Source: Prochlorococcus sp. AG-424-P23 (lineage in GTDB: Bacteria; Cyanobacteriota; Cyanobacteriia; PCC-6307; Cyanobiaceae). Taken from it: DNA of 64,000 nucleotides. The notes beneath the pieces were generated by a model. The model was not told where the DNA came from. It saw nothing but the letters and a program-made list of their open reading frames with translations, and searched no databases. The stretch spans positions 1 through 64,000 of the forward strand of contig QCNK01000007.1 in NCBI GenBank assembly GCA_003210135.1, in the 5' to 3' direction. Made by a program: the position numbers and the translations under genes. Positions 9,849-20,985 of the stretch are shown in pieces. Position 1 is the stretch's first letter. Each line of letters opens with the position of its first letter.

Positions 9849-11231
9849 TTAATCTAAATCGGGCATTTCTAGAGCTGGTTCACTCTTTCTGTCGATTCCT
9901 TTTTCGAAACCAGCAGCGGCCGCTCTAGCACGTCCTGCATGCCAAAGGTGACCAATGAATGTAAACCATCCTAGGAAGAATTGAGCTGCAGCTAACCATT
10001 GTCTTAAATTAACAAAATTAACAGCATTAGGCTCTGTAATGATTCCACCAACAGAGTTGATAGAAGCGTTAGGAGCATGAGTCATATATTCAGCAGCTCT
10101 TCTTACCTGCCAAGGCTGAATATCATTTTGGATTTTCTCAAGGCTCAATCCGTTAGGTCCTCGTAGAGGCTCTAACCATGGACCTCGGAAATCCCAAAAT
10201 CTCATTGTTTCACCACCAAATATAATTTCACCAGTAGGAGATCTCATGAGATACTTACCTAGACCTGTTGGTCCCATTGTTGAACCTACGTTAGCTCCAA
10301 TTCTTTGATCTCTCACAAGGAAAGTAAAGCTTTGAGCCTGTGAAGCTTCAGCATTTGTTGGACCGTAAAACTCTGAAGGATAAGCGGTGTTGTTAAACCA
10401 AATGAATGTAGAAGCAATAAAACTTGCTACACAAATCCCACCAAGAGCGTAACTTAGTAGTCCTTCACCATTCCAAATGAATGCTCTTCTTGCCCATCCA
10501 AAAGGTTTGGTAAATATATGGAATATTCCTCCAATAATTGCAGTTATACCCACATAGACATGGCCACCAACAATATCCTCAATGGAGTTAACACCGATAA
10601 TTGAACCAGCACCTCCCCATGGAGATCTAAAAAGATACCCAAGTATTACTCTTGGATCTAAAGTTGGATTAACAAGTCTGACTTCACCACCACCAGGTGC
10701 CCATGTGTCATATGCACCGCCAATAAAACACCAGTTTACTGACCATGCTAATGCACCTACACCTAAAACAATCAAATGATATCCGAGAATGTTAGTCATT
10801 TGATTTTTATCTCTCCAATCGGTAGAGAAAAATGGAAAATCTTCTTCGAGTTTTTCTGGACCCGCTAGTGAATGGTAAATACCACCAAAACCAAGAACAG
10901 CAGAAGCTATCAAATGTACCACACCTGCTTGGAAGAAAGGCATGATATCGGTAACTTCACCACCAGGACCTATTCCATAACCAAACATTGCTACGTGTGG
11001 CATACAGATTAAGCCTTGCTCCCACATTGGTTTATCAAAAGTAAAATGATTAACCTCAAAGAGCATCATTGCTCCTGCCCAAAAGACTATTAGTCCAGAG
11101 TGAGCAATGTGAGCTCCTAATAAACGTCCAGATAAATTGATTAATCTAGCGTTGCCTACATACCAGGCATAACCAGTTTCTTCAATACTTTGGTTTGGAG
11201 CTCTTAGTAAATTATTAAAGGGCGTTTCCAC
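9849..11231 (-). CDS. psbC: photosystem II CP43 chlorophyll protein
   Basis: [15 protein letters not shown]... ; GTG start at 11231 gives a 17-nt overlap with psbD (track ORF extends to 11258). Confidence 0.98.
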   Translation of the reverse strand: METPFNNLLRAPNQSIEETGYAWYVGNARLINLSGRLLGAHIAHSGLIVFWAGAMMLFEVNHFTFDKPMWEQGLICMPHVAMFGYGIGPGGEVTDIMPFFQAGVVHLIASAVLGFGGIYHSLAGPEKLEEDFPFFSTDWRDKNQMTNILGYHLIVLGVGALAWSVNWCFIGGAYDTWAPGGGEVRLVNPTLDPRVILGYLFRSPWGGAGSIIGVNSIEDIVGGHVYVGITAIIGGIFHIFTKPFGWARRAFIWNGEGLLSYALGGICVASFIASTFIWFNNTAYPSEFYGPTNAEASQAQSFTFLVRDQRIGANVGSTMGPTGLGKYLMRSPTGEIIFGGETMRFWDFRGPWLEPLRGPNGLSLEKIQNDIQPWQVRRAAEYMTHAPNASINSVGGIITEPNAVNFVNLRQWLAAAQFFLGWFTFIGHLWHAGRARAAAAGFEKGIDRKSEPALEMPDLD

Positions 11232-12291
11232 GTGGAAGAACCTCCTCAGGGAATACAAAGTTTTCGTGTGGTTGATCCACAGAAGACATCCATGCTCGCA
11301 TACCTTCGTTCAAAAGTATATTTTTTGTGTAGAAAGTTTCAAATTCTGGATCTTCTGCTGCACGGATTTCTTGGCTTACGAAATCATAAGCTCTTAAATT
11401 TAGTGCTAAGCCGACAATACCTATTGAAGATGTCCACATACCCATAACAGGTACAAATAGCATCAAGAAATGTAAGAAACGCTTGTTTGAGAAAGCGATA
11501 CCGAAGATTTGACTCCAGAATCTATTCGCTGTAATCATTGAATAAGTTTCTTCTTCTTGGGTTGGGTCAAAAGCTCTAAATGTTGAACTTTGAACCTTAC
11601 CATCTGTATAAATACTTGTATCTTCATACAGAGTATTTTGTACTGTAGCTCCATGAATAGCGCAAAGTAGAGCACCACCAAGAATCCCAGCAACTCCCAT
11701 CATATGGAATGGGTTTAAAGTGATATTGTGAAAACCTTGAATGAACAGGATATAGCGGAAGATTGCTGCAACTCCAAATGAAGGTGCGAAGAACCAACTA
11801 TGCTGTCCTAAGGGATAAATTAGGAAAATACTTGTGAATACTGCAATTACTGCTGAGAAAGCTAGTGCGTTGTATGGTCTAATTCCAACAAGGCCAGCAA
11901 TTTCAAACTGACGAAGCATAAAACCAATTAGGCCAAATACTCCATGTAATGCAACGAAGTTCCAAAGACCACCAAGTTGTAGCCATCTTACGAAACTACC
12001 TTGGGCTTCAGGACCCCATAAAAATAGAAGACTGTGTCCCATGGCATCACCAGGGGTACTTACAGCTGCTGTTAAGAAATTACAACCTTCAAGGTATGAG
12101 CTTGCAACTCCGTGTGTGTACCAAGAGGTAACAAATGTTGTTCCGACGAACCAACCACCTATTGCAAGATATGCACAAGGGAGTAGAAGTAGTCCGGACC
12201 AACCAATAAATACAAAGCGGTCGCGCTTCAACCAATCATCGAGGACATCAAACCATCCTCTCTGTGGGGCGCTACCAACTGCGATCGTCAT
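11215..12291 (-). CDS. psbD: photosystem II D2 protein
   Basis: [31 protein letters not shown]... Confidence 0.99.
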   Translation of the reverse strand: MTIAVGSAPQRGWFDVLDDWLKRDRFVFIGWSGLLLLPCAYLAIGGWFVGTTFVTSWYTHGVASSYLEGCNFLTAAVSTPGDAMGHSLLFLWGPEAQGSFVRWLQLGGLWNFVALHGVFGLIGFMLRQFEIAGLVGIRPYNALAFSAVIAVFTSIFLIYPLGQHSWFFAPSFGVAAIFRYILFIQGFHNITLNPFHMMGVAGILGGALLCAIHGATVQNTLYEDTSIYTDGKVQSSTFRAFDPTQEEETYSMITANRFWSQIFGIAFSNKRFLHFLMLFVPVMGMWTSSIGIVGLALNLRAYDFVSQEIRAAEDPEFETFYTKNILLNEGMRAWMSSVDQPHENFVFPEEVLPRGNAL

Positions 12292-12473
12292 GAGAAATCG
12301 TTTTTAGCTTCGGGATACGCAGTGACTGTAACAAAGATTGAGAGTAATGTGGGGAAATATTTGTATATCTGAAATGCCTTGTAAAGCTTTCCTGACTTTT
12401 TTATTAAAAATTAGGTAAGAATACTCCCTAAGTTTGTTAAATTATCTGAATTAGGTTCCAAAAAAAGATAAAA

Positions 12474-13031
12474 ATGAATTCAGACCTCACAACTTTCGAC
12501 AAAATCGAACAAAAAATTGGTGGATCAAGAAAAATTTCAAATTATATTATTGGTGGAATGCTTACGATAGGAGGTATTGGTTTCCTTTTGGCCTCTTTAT
12601 CAAGTTACACAGGGAGGGATCTATTACCTTTGGGGAATCCCTCAACTTTATTATTTATACCGCAAGGGATAATTATGGGGGCGTATGGAGTTATAGCAAA
12701 TTTATTGAATTTTTATTTGTGGTATTTAGTTTATATAAATTTTGGTTCAGGAAGTAATTCTTTTGATAAATCATCAAAGTCTGTAGAAATAAAAAGAAAA
12801 GGGTTGTTTAAAGATATTGAGGTTAAATTAAAATTCGATGAAATTAAATCAGTTAAATTAGATATTAGTGAGGGATTTAATCCTAGAAGAAGAATTGCAT
12901 TAGTCCTTAAAGGTAGAAAAAAACCCCTCCCTCTTAGCGGAGCAGGTGAACTTAAACCACTTCTTCAAGTTGAAGAAGAAGGTGCGCGCCTGGCTAAATT
13001 TTTGAATGTTAATTTGGAGGGTTTAAAATAA
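12474..13031 (+). CDS. ycf4: photosystem I assembly protein Ycf4
   Basis: GSRKISNYIIGGMLTIGGIGFLLASLSSYTGRDLLPLGNPSTLLFIPQGIIMGAYG. Confidence 0.95.
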   Translation: MNSDLTTFDKIEQKIGGSRKISNYIIGGMLTIGGIGFLLASLSSYTGRDLLPLGNPSTLLFIPQGIIMGAYGVIANLLNFYLWYLVYINFGSGSNSFDKSSKSVEIKRKGLFKDIEVKLKFDEIKSVKLDISEGFNPRRRIALVLKGRKKPLPLSGAGELKPLLQVEEEGARLAKFLNVNLEGLK

Positions 13032-13069
13032 AAAAATATTTACTAAAAGCATCATCTTTAATTCAAATT

Positions 13070-13681
13070 TTGTTTTTGTTATCAGCTTGTAGTTTTAAAG
13101 GTCAGATTGATTCAAATTATTACTGCAAAAAACTTGATTTAAATTGTATAAAAATCAATAAAATTGCTTATTTTAATACTTCAAAAGGAAATTTTGAGGT
13201 TAAATTATTTGGTAAAGATAATCCAGTTACCGTATCCAACTTTATCGAAAATATAAATAATAATATTTATAAAAATAAAAAATTTTATAAAATAATTAAT
13301 TATCCCCAACAGAAATTTATACACGGAGGGGTTACTCCAGAAAATAAATTAAATTTTGAACGAATGCAAACTATAAACAAGACAAATCTTTCAATTCCTT
13401 TAGAAATAAAATTTAAAAATGAAATTAAACCAAGATACAAATATCAAATAAAAAATCCTTATGAAACTGAAAATTTGGTAAATACTTTTGAGAGTGGTTC
13501 AATCGCTATGGTAAAACAAGGAAAAAGTAAATCTTCATCTACAGAATTTTTTTTTGTAACTAATAAGATTCCAGAATTAGACGGAAGATACTCCATTTTT
13601 GGAAAAATTATTAAAGGACTAGATGTAATTGAAAAAATTAATAAAGAAGATTACATCAAGGATGTAAAAATATCTAATTAA
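13070..13681 (+). CDS. cyclophilin-type peptidyl-prolyl isomerase, lipoprotein-like N-terminus
   Basis: [28 protein letters not shown]...[44 protein letters not shown]. Confidence 0.85.
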   Translation: MFLLSACSFKGQIDSNYYCKKLDLNCIKINKIAYFNTSKGNFEVKLFGKDNPVTVSNFIENINNNIYKNKKFYKIINYPQQKFIHGGVTPENKLNFERMQTINKTNLSIPLEIKFKNEIKPRYKYQIKNPYETENLVNTFESGSIAMVKQGKSKSSSTEFFFVTNKIPELDGRYSIFGKIIKGLDVIEKINKEDYIKDVKISN

Positions 13682-14202
13682 ATTTCTAGAGAATATTTGT
13701 TGATTTTTAACATTTCTGTATTAACTCCTGAAGAACGCTTAAGAGCTACTTTGCCAGTCCTTGCTATTTCAAGAATGCCATAGGGTTCGAGTAATTTCTC
13801 CAAAGCAACCAACTTCCCAGGATCTCCAACAACTTCAAGTGTTAATGCTATATCTGAAACATCTACAACTTTTGCACGGAATATTTGAACTATATCTAGG
13901 ATATTGCTTCTTGTATCTTCTTTTGAAGATACTTTCAGTAACATTAATTCTCTCTCAACAGCGGCGAGATTGGTAAAATCAACAACTCCCAGAACATTAA
14001 ATAACTTATTAAGTTGCTTAGTCATTTGTTGAAGAGTTTCATCGTCACCTTCTACAACCATTGTTAATCTTGAAATGCCTTTCGATTCTGCAGGGCCTAC
14101 AGCTAAGCTGTCTATGTTGAATCCCCTTCTAGCAAAGAGACCTGAGATTCTACTCAAAGCTCCAGATTCATCTTCAACAAGAACTGATAATGTGTGTTTC
14201 AT
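13678..14202 (-). CDS. ilvH: acetolactate synthase small subunit
   Basis: [42 protein letters not shown] domain. Confidence 0.97.
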   Translation of the reverse strand: MKHTLSVLVEDESGALSRISGLFARRGFNIDSLAVGPAESKGISRLTMVVEGDDETLQQMTKQLNKLFNVLGVVDFTNLAAVERELMLLKVSSKEDTRSNILDIVQIFRAKVVDVSDIALTLEVVGDPGKLVALEKLLEPYGILEIARTGKVALKRSSGVNTEMLKINKYSLEI

Positions 14203-14205
14203 ATT

Positions 14206-15150
14206 TTAAAAGGTTTTTAAATCTTTAATCCACTCAAAAGAGATGCTATTGAATACTGAAGGATCTTCATCATGGATACAATGTCCAGAATTGGATACTA
14301 TTTTTAATTTTACCCATCTGTGGAAATTTGCAATCTTTTTACCAAGAAACAAAGGTATGAAATTATCTTTATCTCCCCAAATTAGTAAAAAAGGAACTTT
14401 CTTTGAGGCGCTGAGTTTTCCCAAAAGATAGGATGCTTGAAATTCTTCATCTCTTGAAGACATTCCAATACACATTGCTCTTAATGATCTAGCTGCAGTT
14501 TTCCTTAAAACCGGTCTTGTTATTAAATTTATCAGTTCTCGATCAATATTATCTTTTTTGTAATAGGCGGAATATAGCCCCAGTTTTATAAAACCTAATT
14601 TGACTATTAAAAATAAAATAATCTCCAGAGGGAAAAATCTAAAAAATATTACTGTGAATAAAGCTTTAAATTTTTTGAATAATGATTTATTTGGTATTTT
14701 CTTTTTGTTTGCCTGAATTTGATCTGGTAAAGGCGATGCAATGACTGTTGCAATTTGATCCTCTAATGAAACAGCGCATGTTAATGCAACTAATGAACCG
14801 AGAGAATTGCCAATAAGAATAACTTTTTCAGAATTCTTTGGTCTTATGACTTGTGCAATAAAGTCTTTCACTTGATCACACCAAATCTCATTATTTATTT
14901 TCCCAATTTGTCTAATTCCAGGTTGATCAGATTCGCCAAACCCAATTAGATCCATTGAATAAGTGGCAAAATTTCTTTTTGCAAAATATCCTAAATTGTT
15001 TCTCCAATGTTTTCTACTAGCACCAAATCCGTGAAGAAATAGAATTGGAATTTTATTATCTTCTCCTGAAACACTCCAACAGATTTTAAAACCATTCCAA
15101 TTCCAGTAGTTAGGATAATTAGTATTTTTTTCTTTAAGATTGTCATTCAT
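14206..15150 (-). CDS. alpha/beta hydrolase
   Basis: ILFLHGFGASRKHWR, GNSLGS nucleophile elbow, GHCIHDEDP. Confidence 0.85.
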   Translation of the reverse strand: MNDNLKEKNTNYPNYWNWNGFKICWSVSGEDNKIPILFLHGFGASRKHWRNNLGYFAKRNFATYSMDLIGFGESDQPGIRQIGKINNEIWCDQVKDFIAQVIRPKNSEKVILIGNSLGSLVALTCAVSLEDQIATVIASPLPDQIQANKKKIPNKSLFKKFKALFTVIFFRFFPLEIILFLIVKLGFIKLGLYSAYYKKDNIDRELINLITRPVLRKTAARSLRAMCIGMSSRDEEFQASYLLGKLSASKKVPFLLIWGDKDNFIPLFLGKKIANFHRWVKLKIVSNSGHCIHDEDPSVFNSISFEWIKDLKTF

Positions 15151-15242
15151 ATATTTAAAATTTTCAAGATATTTGCATTATCTACTTTTTTAACAAAAAA
15201 ATGTATATTAAATGTAAATTATATTAATCATAAATTTTTACT

Positions 15243-15341
15243 ATGGCTAAAGAAATTTTTAGTATTGCAGCAGTTTTTTGGATTTTAATACCAATAGGAT
15301 TGGTTGGTGGTGCATTATTATTAAAGTTTCAAGGAGATTGA
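15243..15341 (+). CDS. petM: cytochrome b6f subunit PetM, 32 aa
   Basis: [32 protein letters not shown] read directly; not in ORF track. Confidence 0.9.
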
Positions 15342-15398
15342 TTCTCACGAATACGTAACAAATTGAGTTATGTTCTACAAGTCAAGTAAATCTTAAAT

Positions 15399-16361
15399 AT
15401 GAAGATTCTTTTAGTAGGAGCAACAGGGACACTTGGTAGGCAAATAGCAAAGCAAGCTGTAGAAGATGGACATGAAGTTAGATGTTTTGTTAGAAACCCA
15501 AGAAAAGCTTCTTTTCTACAAGAGTGGGGTTGTGAGCTGACAAAAGGTAACTTATTAAACTCCTCTGATATTGAATATGCATTACAAGACATCGAAGTTG
15601 TTATTGATGCTGCAACCAGTAAACCAGATGATCCTAGGAGTATTTATGAAATAGATTGGGATGGAAAACTCAACTTATTCAATTCATGTGAATCTCTGAA
15701 CATAAAAAGAGTGATATTCCTTTCAATACTTTTAACAGAAAAATTCAGGAATGTTCCACTAATGGACATTAAGTTTTGTACAGAAAAACTTCTTGAAAAG
15801 TCTGATCTAGATTATACAATCTTCAAATGTGCAGCTTTCATGCAAGGTGTTATAGGCCAATTTGCCATCCCAATTTTAGATAGTCAAGCGGTATGGATGA
15901 GTGGAACTCCAACAAAAATTGCCTACATGAATACTCAAGACATGGCAAAAATTATTGTCGCAGCAGTTAATAATCCAAAAACTCACAGAACATCATTACC
16001 ATTGGTTGGTCCCAAAGCATGGGATTCAAGTGAAGTCATATCCCTATGTGAAAAATTTAGCGAGAAGAAGGCTAAAATTTTTAGAGTTTCCCCTTTTCTT
16101 ATTAGTATTACTCAGAAAGTAGTTTCTTTTTTCCAAGACTCTTTAAGTGTTGCTGAAAGATTGGCTTTCGCTGAAGTAACAAGTAGTGGAGAATCATTAG
16201 ATGCTGACATGAGCAAAACCTATGAAATCTTGGATCTAAAAAAAGAAGATATGACATCTTTAGAAAGTTATATCAAAGAATACTATCAACAAATACTAAA
16301 AAGATTAAGGGAAATGGAAGCTGATCTAAATATTGAAGAAAAAAAGAGATTACCTTTTTAA
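15399..16361 (+). CDS. NAD(P)-binding Rossmann protein (Ycf39-like)
   Basis: MKILLVGATGTLGRQIAKQAVEDGHEVRCFVRNPRKASFLQEWG. Confidence 0.85.
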   Translation: MKILLVGATGTLGRQIAKQAVEDGHEVRCFVRNPRKASFLQEWGCELTKGNLLNSSDIEYALQDIEVVIDAATSKPDDPRSIYEIDWDGKLNLFNSCESLNIKRVIFLSILLTEKFRNVPLMDIKFCTEKLLEKSDLDYTIFKCAAFMQGVIGQFAIPILDSQAVWMSGTPTKIAYMNTQDMAKIIVAAVNNPKTHRTSLPLVGPKAWDSSEVISLCEKFSEKKAKIFRVSPFLISITQKVVSFFQDSLSVAERLAFAEVTSSGESLDADMSKTYEILDLKKEDMTSLESYIKEYYQQILKRLREMEADLNIEEKKRLPF

Positions 16362-16419
16362 TATTGCAATTTTAAAAGTATATAGTATATTTGTACTATA
16401 TATACACTTTTACTTGTCT

Positions 16420-16632
16420 ATGTCTGTTTCTAAGTCTAAAAATCTTGAAAGAAAGCTAGATAATTTTGCTAAAGAAGCAAGAAATGAATTGAATAATGTT
16501 TGCGGATCTTCATTATGGGAAAGCCTCGGCTTTGTTTTTTTTGATCAATTAGAAGATTCCGAAAAAATTGCGAAAGCTAATTTTTACTATGGTCAACTTC
16601 AAATAATTAATGAAATTAAATTTTCAATTTGA
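16420..16632 (+). CDS. small hypothetical protein (70 aa)
   Basis: Internal ATG of the 16333-16632 ORF gives a compact protein MSVSKSKNLERKLDNFAKEAR... Confidence 0.55.
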   Translation: MSVSKSKNLERKLDNFAKEARNELNNVCGSSLWESLGFVFFDQLEDSEKIAKANFYYGQLQIINEIKFSI

Positions 16633-16724
16633 ATTTAATTTCGTATTTTTACGTTTGTAATTTTTCTTAAATCAATTTTGACCAATCCTTTTCTGATAAT
16701 ATGAAGTTAGTAAAATATTAATTA

Positions 16725-16991
16725 ATGATTGAAACTTCAGGTGTAATAGAAAAAGAACAGGGAAATGGATTTTATTTGGTTACCCTTGAACAGCCTGAAG
16801 GTCATCAATGTTTGTGTAGAGCTGCAGGGAAATTGACTAAATTTAGAATTAAATTATTAGCTGGAGACAAAGTTTTAGTTGAGATAAGTCCTTATGATCT
16901 TTCTAGAGGGAGAATAACTTATAGAGAGAGAAATGCAGGAGGTGCTAAACCTACAACTAATAAAAATAATCCTAAGAGGAATAATAAGTAA
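16725..16991 (+). CDS. infA: translation initiation factor IF-1-like
   Basis: MIETSGVIEKEQGNGFYLVTLEQPEGHQCLCRAAGKLTKFRIKLLAGDKVLVEISPYDLSRGRITYRE. Confidence 0.93.
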   Translation: MIETSGVIEKEQGNGFYLVTLEQPEGHQCLCRAAGKLTKFRIKLLAGDKVLVEISPYDLSRGRITYRERNAGGAKPTTNKNNPKRNNK

Positions 16992-17000
16992 ACAGTTATT

Positions 17001-18377
17001 TTAGATAATATTTTTTATCGCTTCTTTAAACTCACTTCTTTGTTTAACACCTTGCCATTGTTTTTTTAATAATTTCTCTTTAAAAAGTTGAACTGTTGGT
17101 GTGCCGTTAATACCAGCTTGTTTTGCAATATCTTGATCTTTATCAATATCTATTTCAACTCCAAGCACTGCGCCATCAAGTTCTTTAATTACCCTTTTTA
17201 ACTGAGGTTTCAAAACATGACATGGACCGCAGGTTGGGGAACTAAAAATTACTAAGATAGGTTTTTTACTCTCGTGATAAAGTTTCCTTAATGCATAACT
17301 ACCTTTTTGCCATTCAGAATTTGAATCGAAAGTATCTTCATTAACTTCTTCTTCGTTAAAATCTGATGAATTAAGTTTTTTTTCTGGTTCGGGTGTTTCT
17401 CTGACTATGGTTTTTGCTAAGTTTTTCTCGGCTAGCCACCTTTCGGTAGCTAATGCTGCCATGCATCCAGTTCCTGCTGCGGTAACTCCTTGTCTCCACT
17501 CAGAATCAACAACATCACCTGCTGCAAAAATTCCTTCGACAGATGTTTCTGGTCTTCCTGATTTGCAAGCAATATAACCTTTATTATCTAAATCAATTTT
17601 GTTGTCTAAGAACTTCGTATTTGGTGTGTGCCCTATTGCGTAAAAAAGACCCTTTATATTTATTTCCCCTTTACCTTCTTGAGAGTGAATAGTTTCTATT
17701 TTCTCAAGCCATTCAGAGCCATCAGCTTTATCAACTTTTGTGTTCCAATGAATTTCTATCTTTGGATTAGCTTTTACTCTATCTACCATTGCTGCGCTAG
17801 CTCTTAATTTTTCTGACCTAACAATCAAATGCACTTTGCTGCCATACTTTGTAAGGTATGCTGCTTCTTCACATGCAGAGTCGCCTCCTCCAATAACAGC
17901 TAATTCTTCATCTCTGAATTGTGGAGTTGCTCCATCACAAATTGCACAAGCACTTATTCCTTTACTCCAGAATTTATCTTCATTAATCACGCCTAATCTA
18001 TTTGCACTTGCTCCAGTTGCAATGATAATTGAATTAGCTTTTATAGTTCCTTCTAAAGTTTTTAATTCAAAGGGATGTGAATCAGTATTTATTGAGACTA
18101 CATCGCTTTCGTATAAATTAGTACCCCATCTTTCTGCTTGAGCCTTCATTAGATCCATTAACTCAGGACCTAGTACTCCATCTGGGAAACCAGGATAATT
18201 TTCTACAAATGTTGTAGTCATTAATTGCCCACCAGGAATTCCACCAGAATTAAAACCTGTTACGAGCAAAGGTTGAAGATTTGCTCGTGCGGCATATATT
18301 GCAGCAGTGTAACCTGCAGGACCAGAGCCTATAATTACAACATTTTCAATATTTGAATTCTTCTTTTTATTTTCCAT
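17001..18377 (-). CDS. thioredoxin reductase with C-terminal thioredoxin domain (NTRC type)
   Basis: [26 protein letters not shown], plus C-terminal [11 protein letters not shown] thioredoxin. Confidence 0.93.
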   Translation of the reverse strand: MENKKKNSNIENVVIIGSGPAGYTAAIYAARANLQPLLVTGFNSGGIPGGQLMTTTFVENYPGFPDGVLGPELMDLMKAQAERWGTNLYESDVVSINTDSHPFELKTLEGTIKANSIIIATGASANRLGVINEDKFWSKGISACAICDGATPQFRDEELAVIGGGDSACEEAAYLTKYGSKVHLIVRSEKLRASAAMVDRVKANPKIEIHWNTKVDKADGSEWLEKIETIHSQEGKGEINIKGLFYAIGHTPNTKFLDNKIDLDNKGYIACKSGRPETSVEGIFAAGDVVDSEWRQGVTAAGTGCMAALATERWLAEKNLAKTIVRETPEPEKKLNSSDFNEEEVNEDTFDSNSEWQKGSYALRKLYHESKKPILVIFSSPTCGPCHVLKPQLKRVIKELDGAVLGVEIDIDKDQDIAKQAGINGTPTVQLFKEKLLKKQWQGVKQRSEFKEAIKNII

Positions 18378-18456
18378 TTATTTGCTAATTTCACTACTAA
18401 TAATAATAAAAAAACCCAATTAATGTAGGGCGGATTTCACTCGATGGATCTATTCT

Positions 18457-18681
18457 TTAATCGTTAATTTTCTGGTCTAATATTTTTTTTAACTCCATTG
18501 GGAAGTTTAAAACAGAATCTTTTAAATTTTCGTTCTTTTCTCCAATATGAAGTATCCACTCTCTAAATTCTTCTGCGATTGCATAACTGTCTTCATATCT
18601 TTCTAGAGTGTCCATCGCAGAAATTCTGTTGGTTGCCCAGCAGGTCGCAATGTCGATCCTCTTCCTAATAAAATTATCCAT
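18457..18681 (-). CDS. hypothetical protein
   Basis: ORF with codon usage like its neighbours. Confidence 0.5.
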   Translation of the reverse strand: MDNFIRKRIDIATCWATNRISAMDTLERYEDSYAIAEEFREWILHIGEKNENLKDSVLNFPMELKKILDQKIND

Positions 18682-18835
18682 TTAAACTTAAAAGTTTTAT
18701 ATAGATAAACACAAAACAAGTTATATGTATTGTCTAATAAGTTACAACTTTGTACTTCCAAACAATAATTTAATCTTTAGTTTATATTTGAACTGTTTTT
18801 TGATGAGATTATAAAGAGAATATAAAGAATCTAAA

Positions 18836-19414
18836 TTAAACTGCCTCGCTATGATTTGCAAGAAGCCTTTCAACTTCCTCAAAACCCTCTTTAGCTGAAT
18901 ATATTGCAAGTTCCTCACTAACTTTTTCTTCTGATATTAATTTTGCGGATATTTTTTTTAAAAGAGTTTCTTTCTTTTCTCTTAGAGAACTTACAATTTC
19001 TTCTTCAATAATAGATTTTATTGCTTTAGAAATTATTTTTTTGTCATTTGCTTCCTCAAATGTGCCTTGGACTAATTCCTGAATAAATAATCGATGCACT
19101 TCGCTACTTCTTAAAAAGCTTTCTGTGGCATTAATAATTCCTTCAACAAGAGCTTCATCAGGTTCAGAATCATTTTCTGCGAGCTTAAATTCCCAATCTA
19201 AATGTCTTCTTTGCCAACCTGCCGAGTGGAGACTGGGCATGACTGTCTGTGAATAAGTATCAACTGACATTTCATAAATTCGCTCTGCTAATTTCTCACA
19301 CCAGTCTTTACCATGCTTTTCTAGATTTTTCTTCATAGCTTGCCTTGGAACAGCATGACCACCATGATGACTATGACATACTCCATCAGGACATTCGATT
19401 GCTTTTATACTCAT
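18836..19414 (-). CDS. conserved cyanobacterial hypothetical protein
   Basis: Complete ORF MSIKAIECPDGVCHSHHGGHAVPRQAM... Confidence 0.6.
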   Translation of the reverse strand: MSIKAIECPDGVCHSHHGGHAVPRQAMKKNLEKHGKDWCEKLAERIYEMSVDTYSQTVMPSLHSAGWQRRHLDWEFKLAENDSEPDEALVEGIINATESFLRSSEVHRLFIQELVQGTFEEANDKKIISKAIKSIIEEEIVSSLREKKETLLKKISAKLISEEKVSEELAIYSAKEGFEEVERLLANHSEAV

Positions 19415-19541
19415 TTGATTATTTAGTACCTACATATTCTAGATAGCTATTATTTATAGAAAAGAAAATATATTTTTAACAAAAATCCAAGACTTTTGAC
19501 TTTCTTCAATTTATATTTAGTATGTTAAAAAAATAAATAAA

Positions 19542-20672
19542 TTGACAAAGATACTTATTCCTTCCGAAACAAGCCCTGGTGAAAGGAGAGTTTCAGCTAC
19601 ACCAGAAGCGATAAAGAAATTAAAGAGCCTTGGATGTGATGTTTATATTGAAAGTTCAGCAGGAAATTTATCAGGATTTAGTGACTTATCATATGAAGAA
19701 TCCGGCGGAACAATAATAAGCGACGGGGATCAAAAAATCTGGGGTGAAGCGGACTTAATTTTTTGTGTTCAAACTCCATCAGAGGATAATTTAACGAAAT
19801 TAAAGAAAGGGGCAGTTCTTCTCGGTCTTCTTAATCCATATGGTAATAAAGAGCTTCTTGGGATTATAAATAGTAATAAGATTTCAGCTTTATCACTAGA
19901 GTTGCTTCCTAGGATTAGTAGAGCTCAATCTTCTGATGTTCTTTCTTCACAGGCCAATATTGCTGGATATAAAGCAGTTCTTTTAGCTGCAAGTGAGTTA
20001 GATAGATATTTCCCAATGCTTATGACTGCAGCAGGGACAGTTCAACCTGCCAAAGTAGTGGTTCTTGGTGGAGGCGTTGCAGGATTACAGGCAGTCGCGA
20101 CAGCAAAAAGACTTGGTGCAATAGTATTTGTATCTGATATTAGACCTGCTGTTAAAGAACAAGTAGAGTCCTTAGGAGCAAGATTTATAGAACTTCCTGA
20201 AGTGGACGAAAAGCCAGGAGAGGCTGGCGGTTATGCAAAAGCTGTAACACCCGAATTTCTTTCAAAACAGAAGGCAACTTTAACTAAATATTTGTCTGAA
20301 GCTGATGTTGCTATATGTACTGCGCAAGTTCTAGGTAAAAAGGCTCCTCTTTTAATAGACTCACCTATGATTGAAAAAATGAGGCCTGGTGCAGTAGTAA
20401 TTGATTTGGCAGTTTCTCAGGGAGGTAATTGTGAAGGAACAAAATCAAATGAAACTATCATCAAAGATGGAGTAAAACTTATAGGGGCGGGAGAATTACC
20501 CTCATCAGTTCCTTATGATGCAAGTTCACTTTATGCTAAGAACTTAACATCTTTGATTACACCTTTTATAAAAGATGGTGTAATTAAATTAGATAAAGAG
20601 GATGAACTCATTTCTGGATGTTTATTAAGCGATGAAGGGGTCGTTCTTCAAAATAAAGTTTTTGAAAATTGA
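19542..20672 (+). CDS. pntA: NAD(P) transhydrogenase alpha subunit part 1
   Basis: IPSETSPGERRVSATPEAIKKLKSLG; VVLGGGVAGLQAVATAKRLGA. Confidence 0.95.
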   Translation: MTKILIPSETSPGERRVSATPEAIKKLKSLGCDVYIESSAGNLSGFSDLSYEESGGTIISDGDQKIWGEADLIFCVQTPSEDNLTKLKKGAVLLGLLNPYGNKELLGIINSNKISALSLELLPRISRAQSSDVLSSQANIAGYKAVLLAASELDRYFPMLMTAAGTVQPAKVVVLGGGVAGLQAVATAKRLGAIVFVSDIRPAVKEQVESLGARFIELPEVDEKPGEAGGYAKAVTPEFLSKQKATLTKYLSEADVAICTAQVLGKKAPLLIDSPMIEKMRPGAVVIDLAVSQGGNCEGTKSNETIIKDGVKLIGAGELPSSVPYDASSLYAKNLTSLITPFIKDGVIKLDKEDELISGCLLSDEGVVLQNKVFEN

Positions 20673-20684
20673 GGTTTTAAAATT

Positions 20685-20978
20685 ATGTCTTTTATAAGTC
20701 TTCTTTGGGTTCTTTTACTTGGTAGTTTATTAGGCCTCGAGTTAATTGGAAAAGTTCCTCCTACTCTTCACACACCTCTAATGAGCGGTGCAAATGCAAT
20801 TTCAGGAATAACAATGCTGGCAGCATTAACTTTAATTGTAAAAGCAGAAGGTAACGTACCACTTTTAATTATTGGTTCAGTTTCACTCGGATTTGCTCTT
20901 TTTAACGTTGTAGGCGGTTTCTTCGTAACTGATCGAATGCTCGCGATGTTTAGTCGTAAACCATCAAATAAGAAGTAA
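20685..20978 (+). CDS. NAD(P) transhydrogenase alpha subunit part 2 (membrane)
   Basis: PPTLHTPLMSGANAISGI...GGFFVTDRMLAMF. Confidence 0.93.
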   Translation: MSFISLLWVLLLGSLLGLELIGKVPPTLHTPLMSGANAISGITMLAALTLIVKAEGNVPLLIIGSVSLGFALFNVVGGFFVTDRMLAMFSRKPSNKK

Positions 20979-20985
20979 TTTTAAC

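Noticed and set aside
10582-10779. ORF antisense to psbC (and others antisense to psbD at 11232, 11949, 12041)
   Set aside because: Shadow ORFs opposite highly conserved photosystem genes.
11215-11231. psbD/psbC overlap as an annotation error
   Set aside because: The 17-nt overlap with a GTG psbC start is a known conserved arrangement.
20672-20685. Split pntA as a possible frameshift
   Set aside because: Separate alpha-1 and alpha-2 transhydrogenase genes are the normal arrangement in many bacteria including cyanobacteria.
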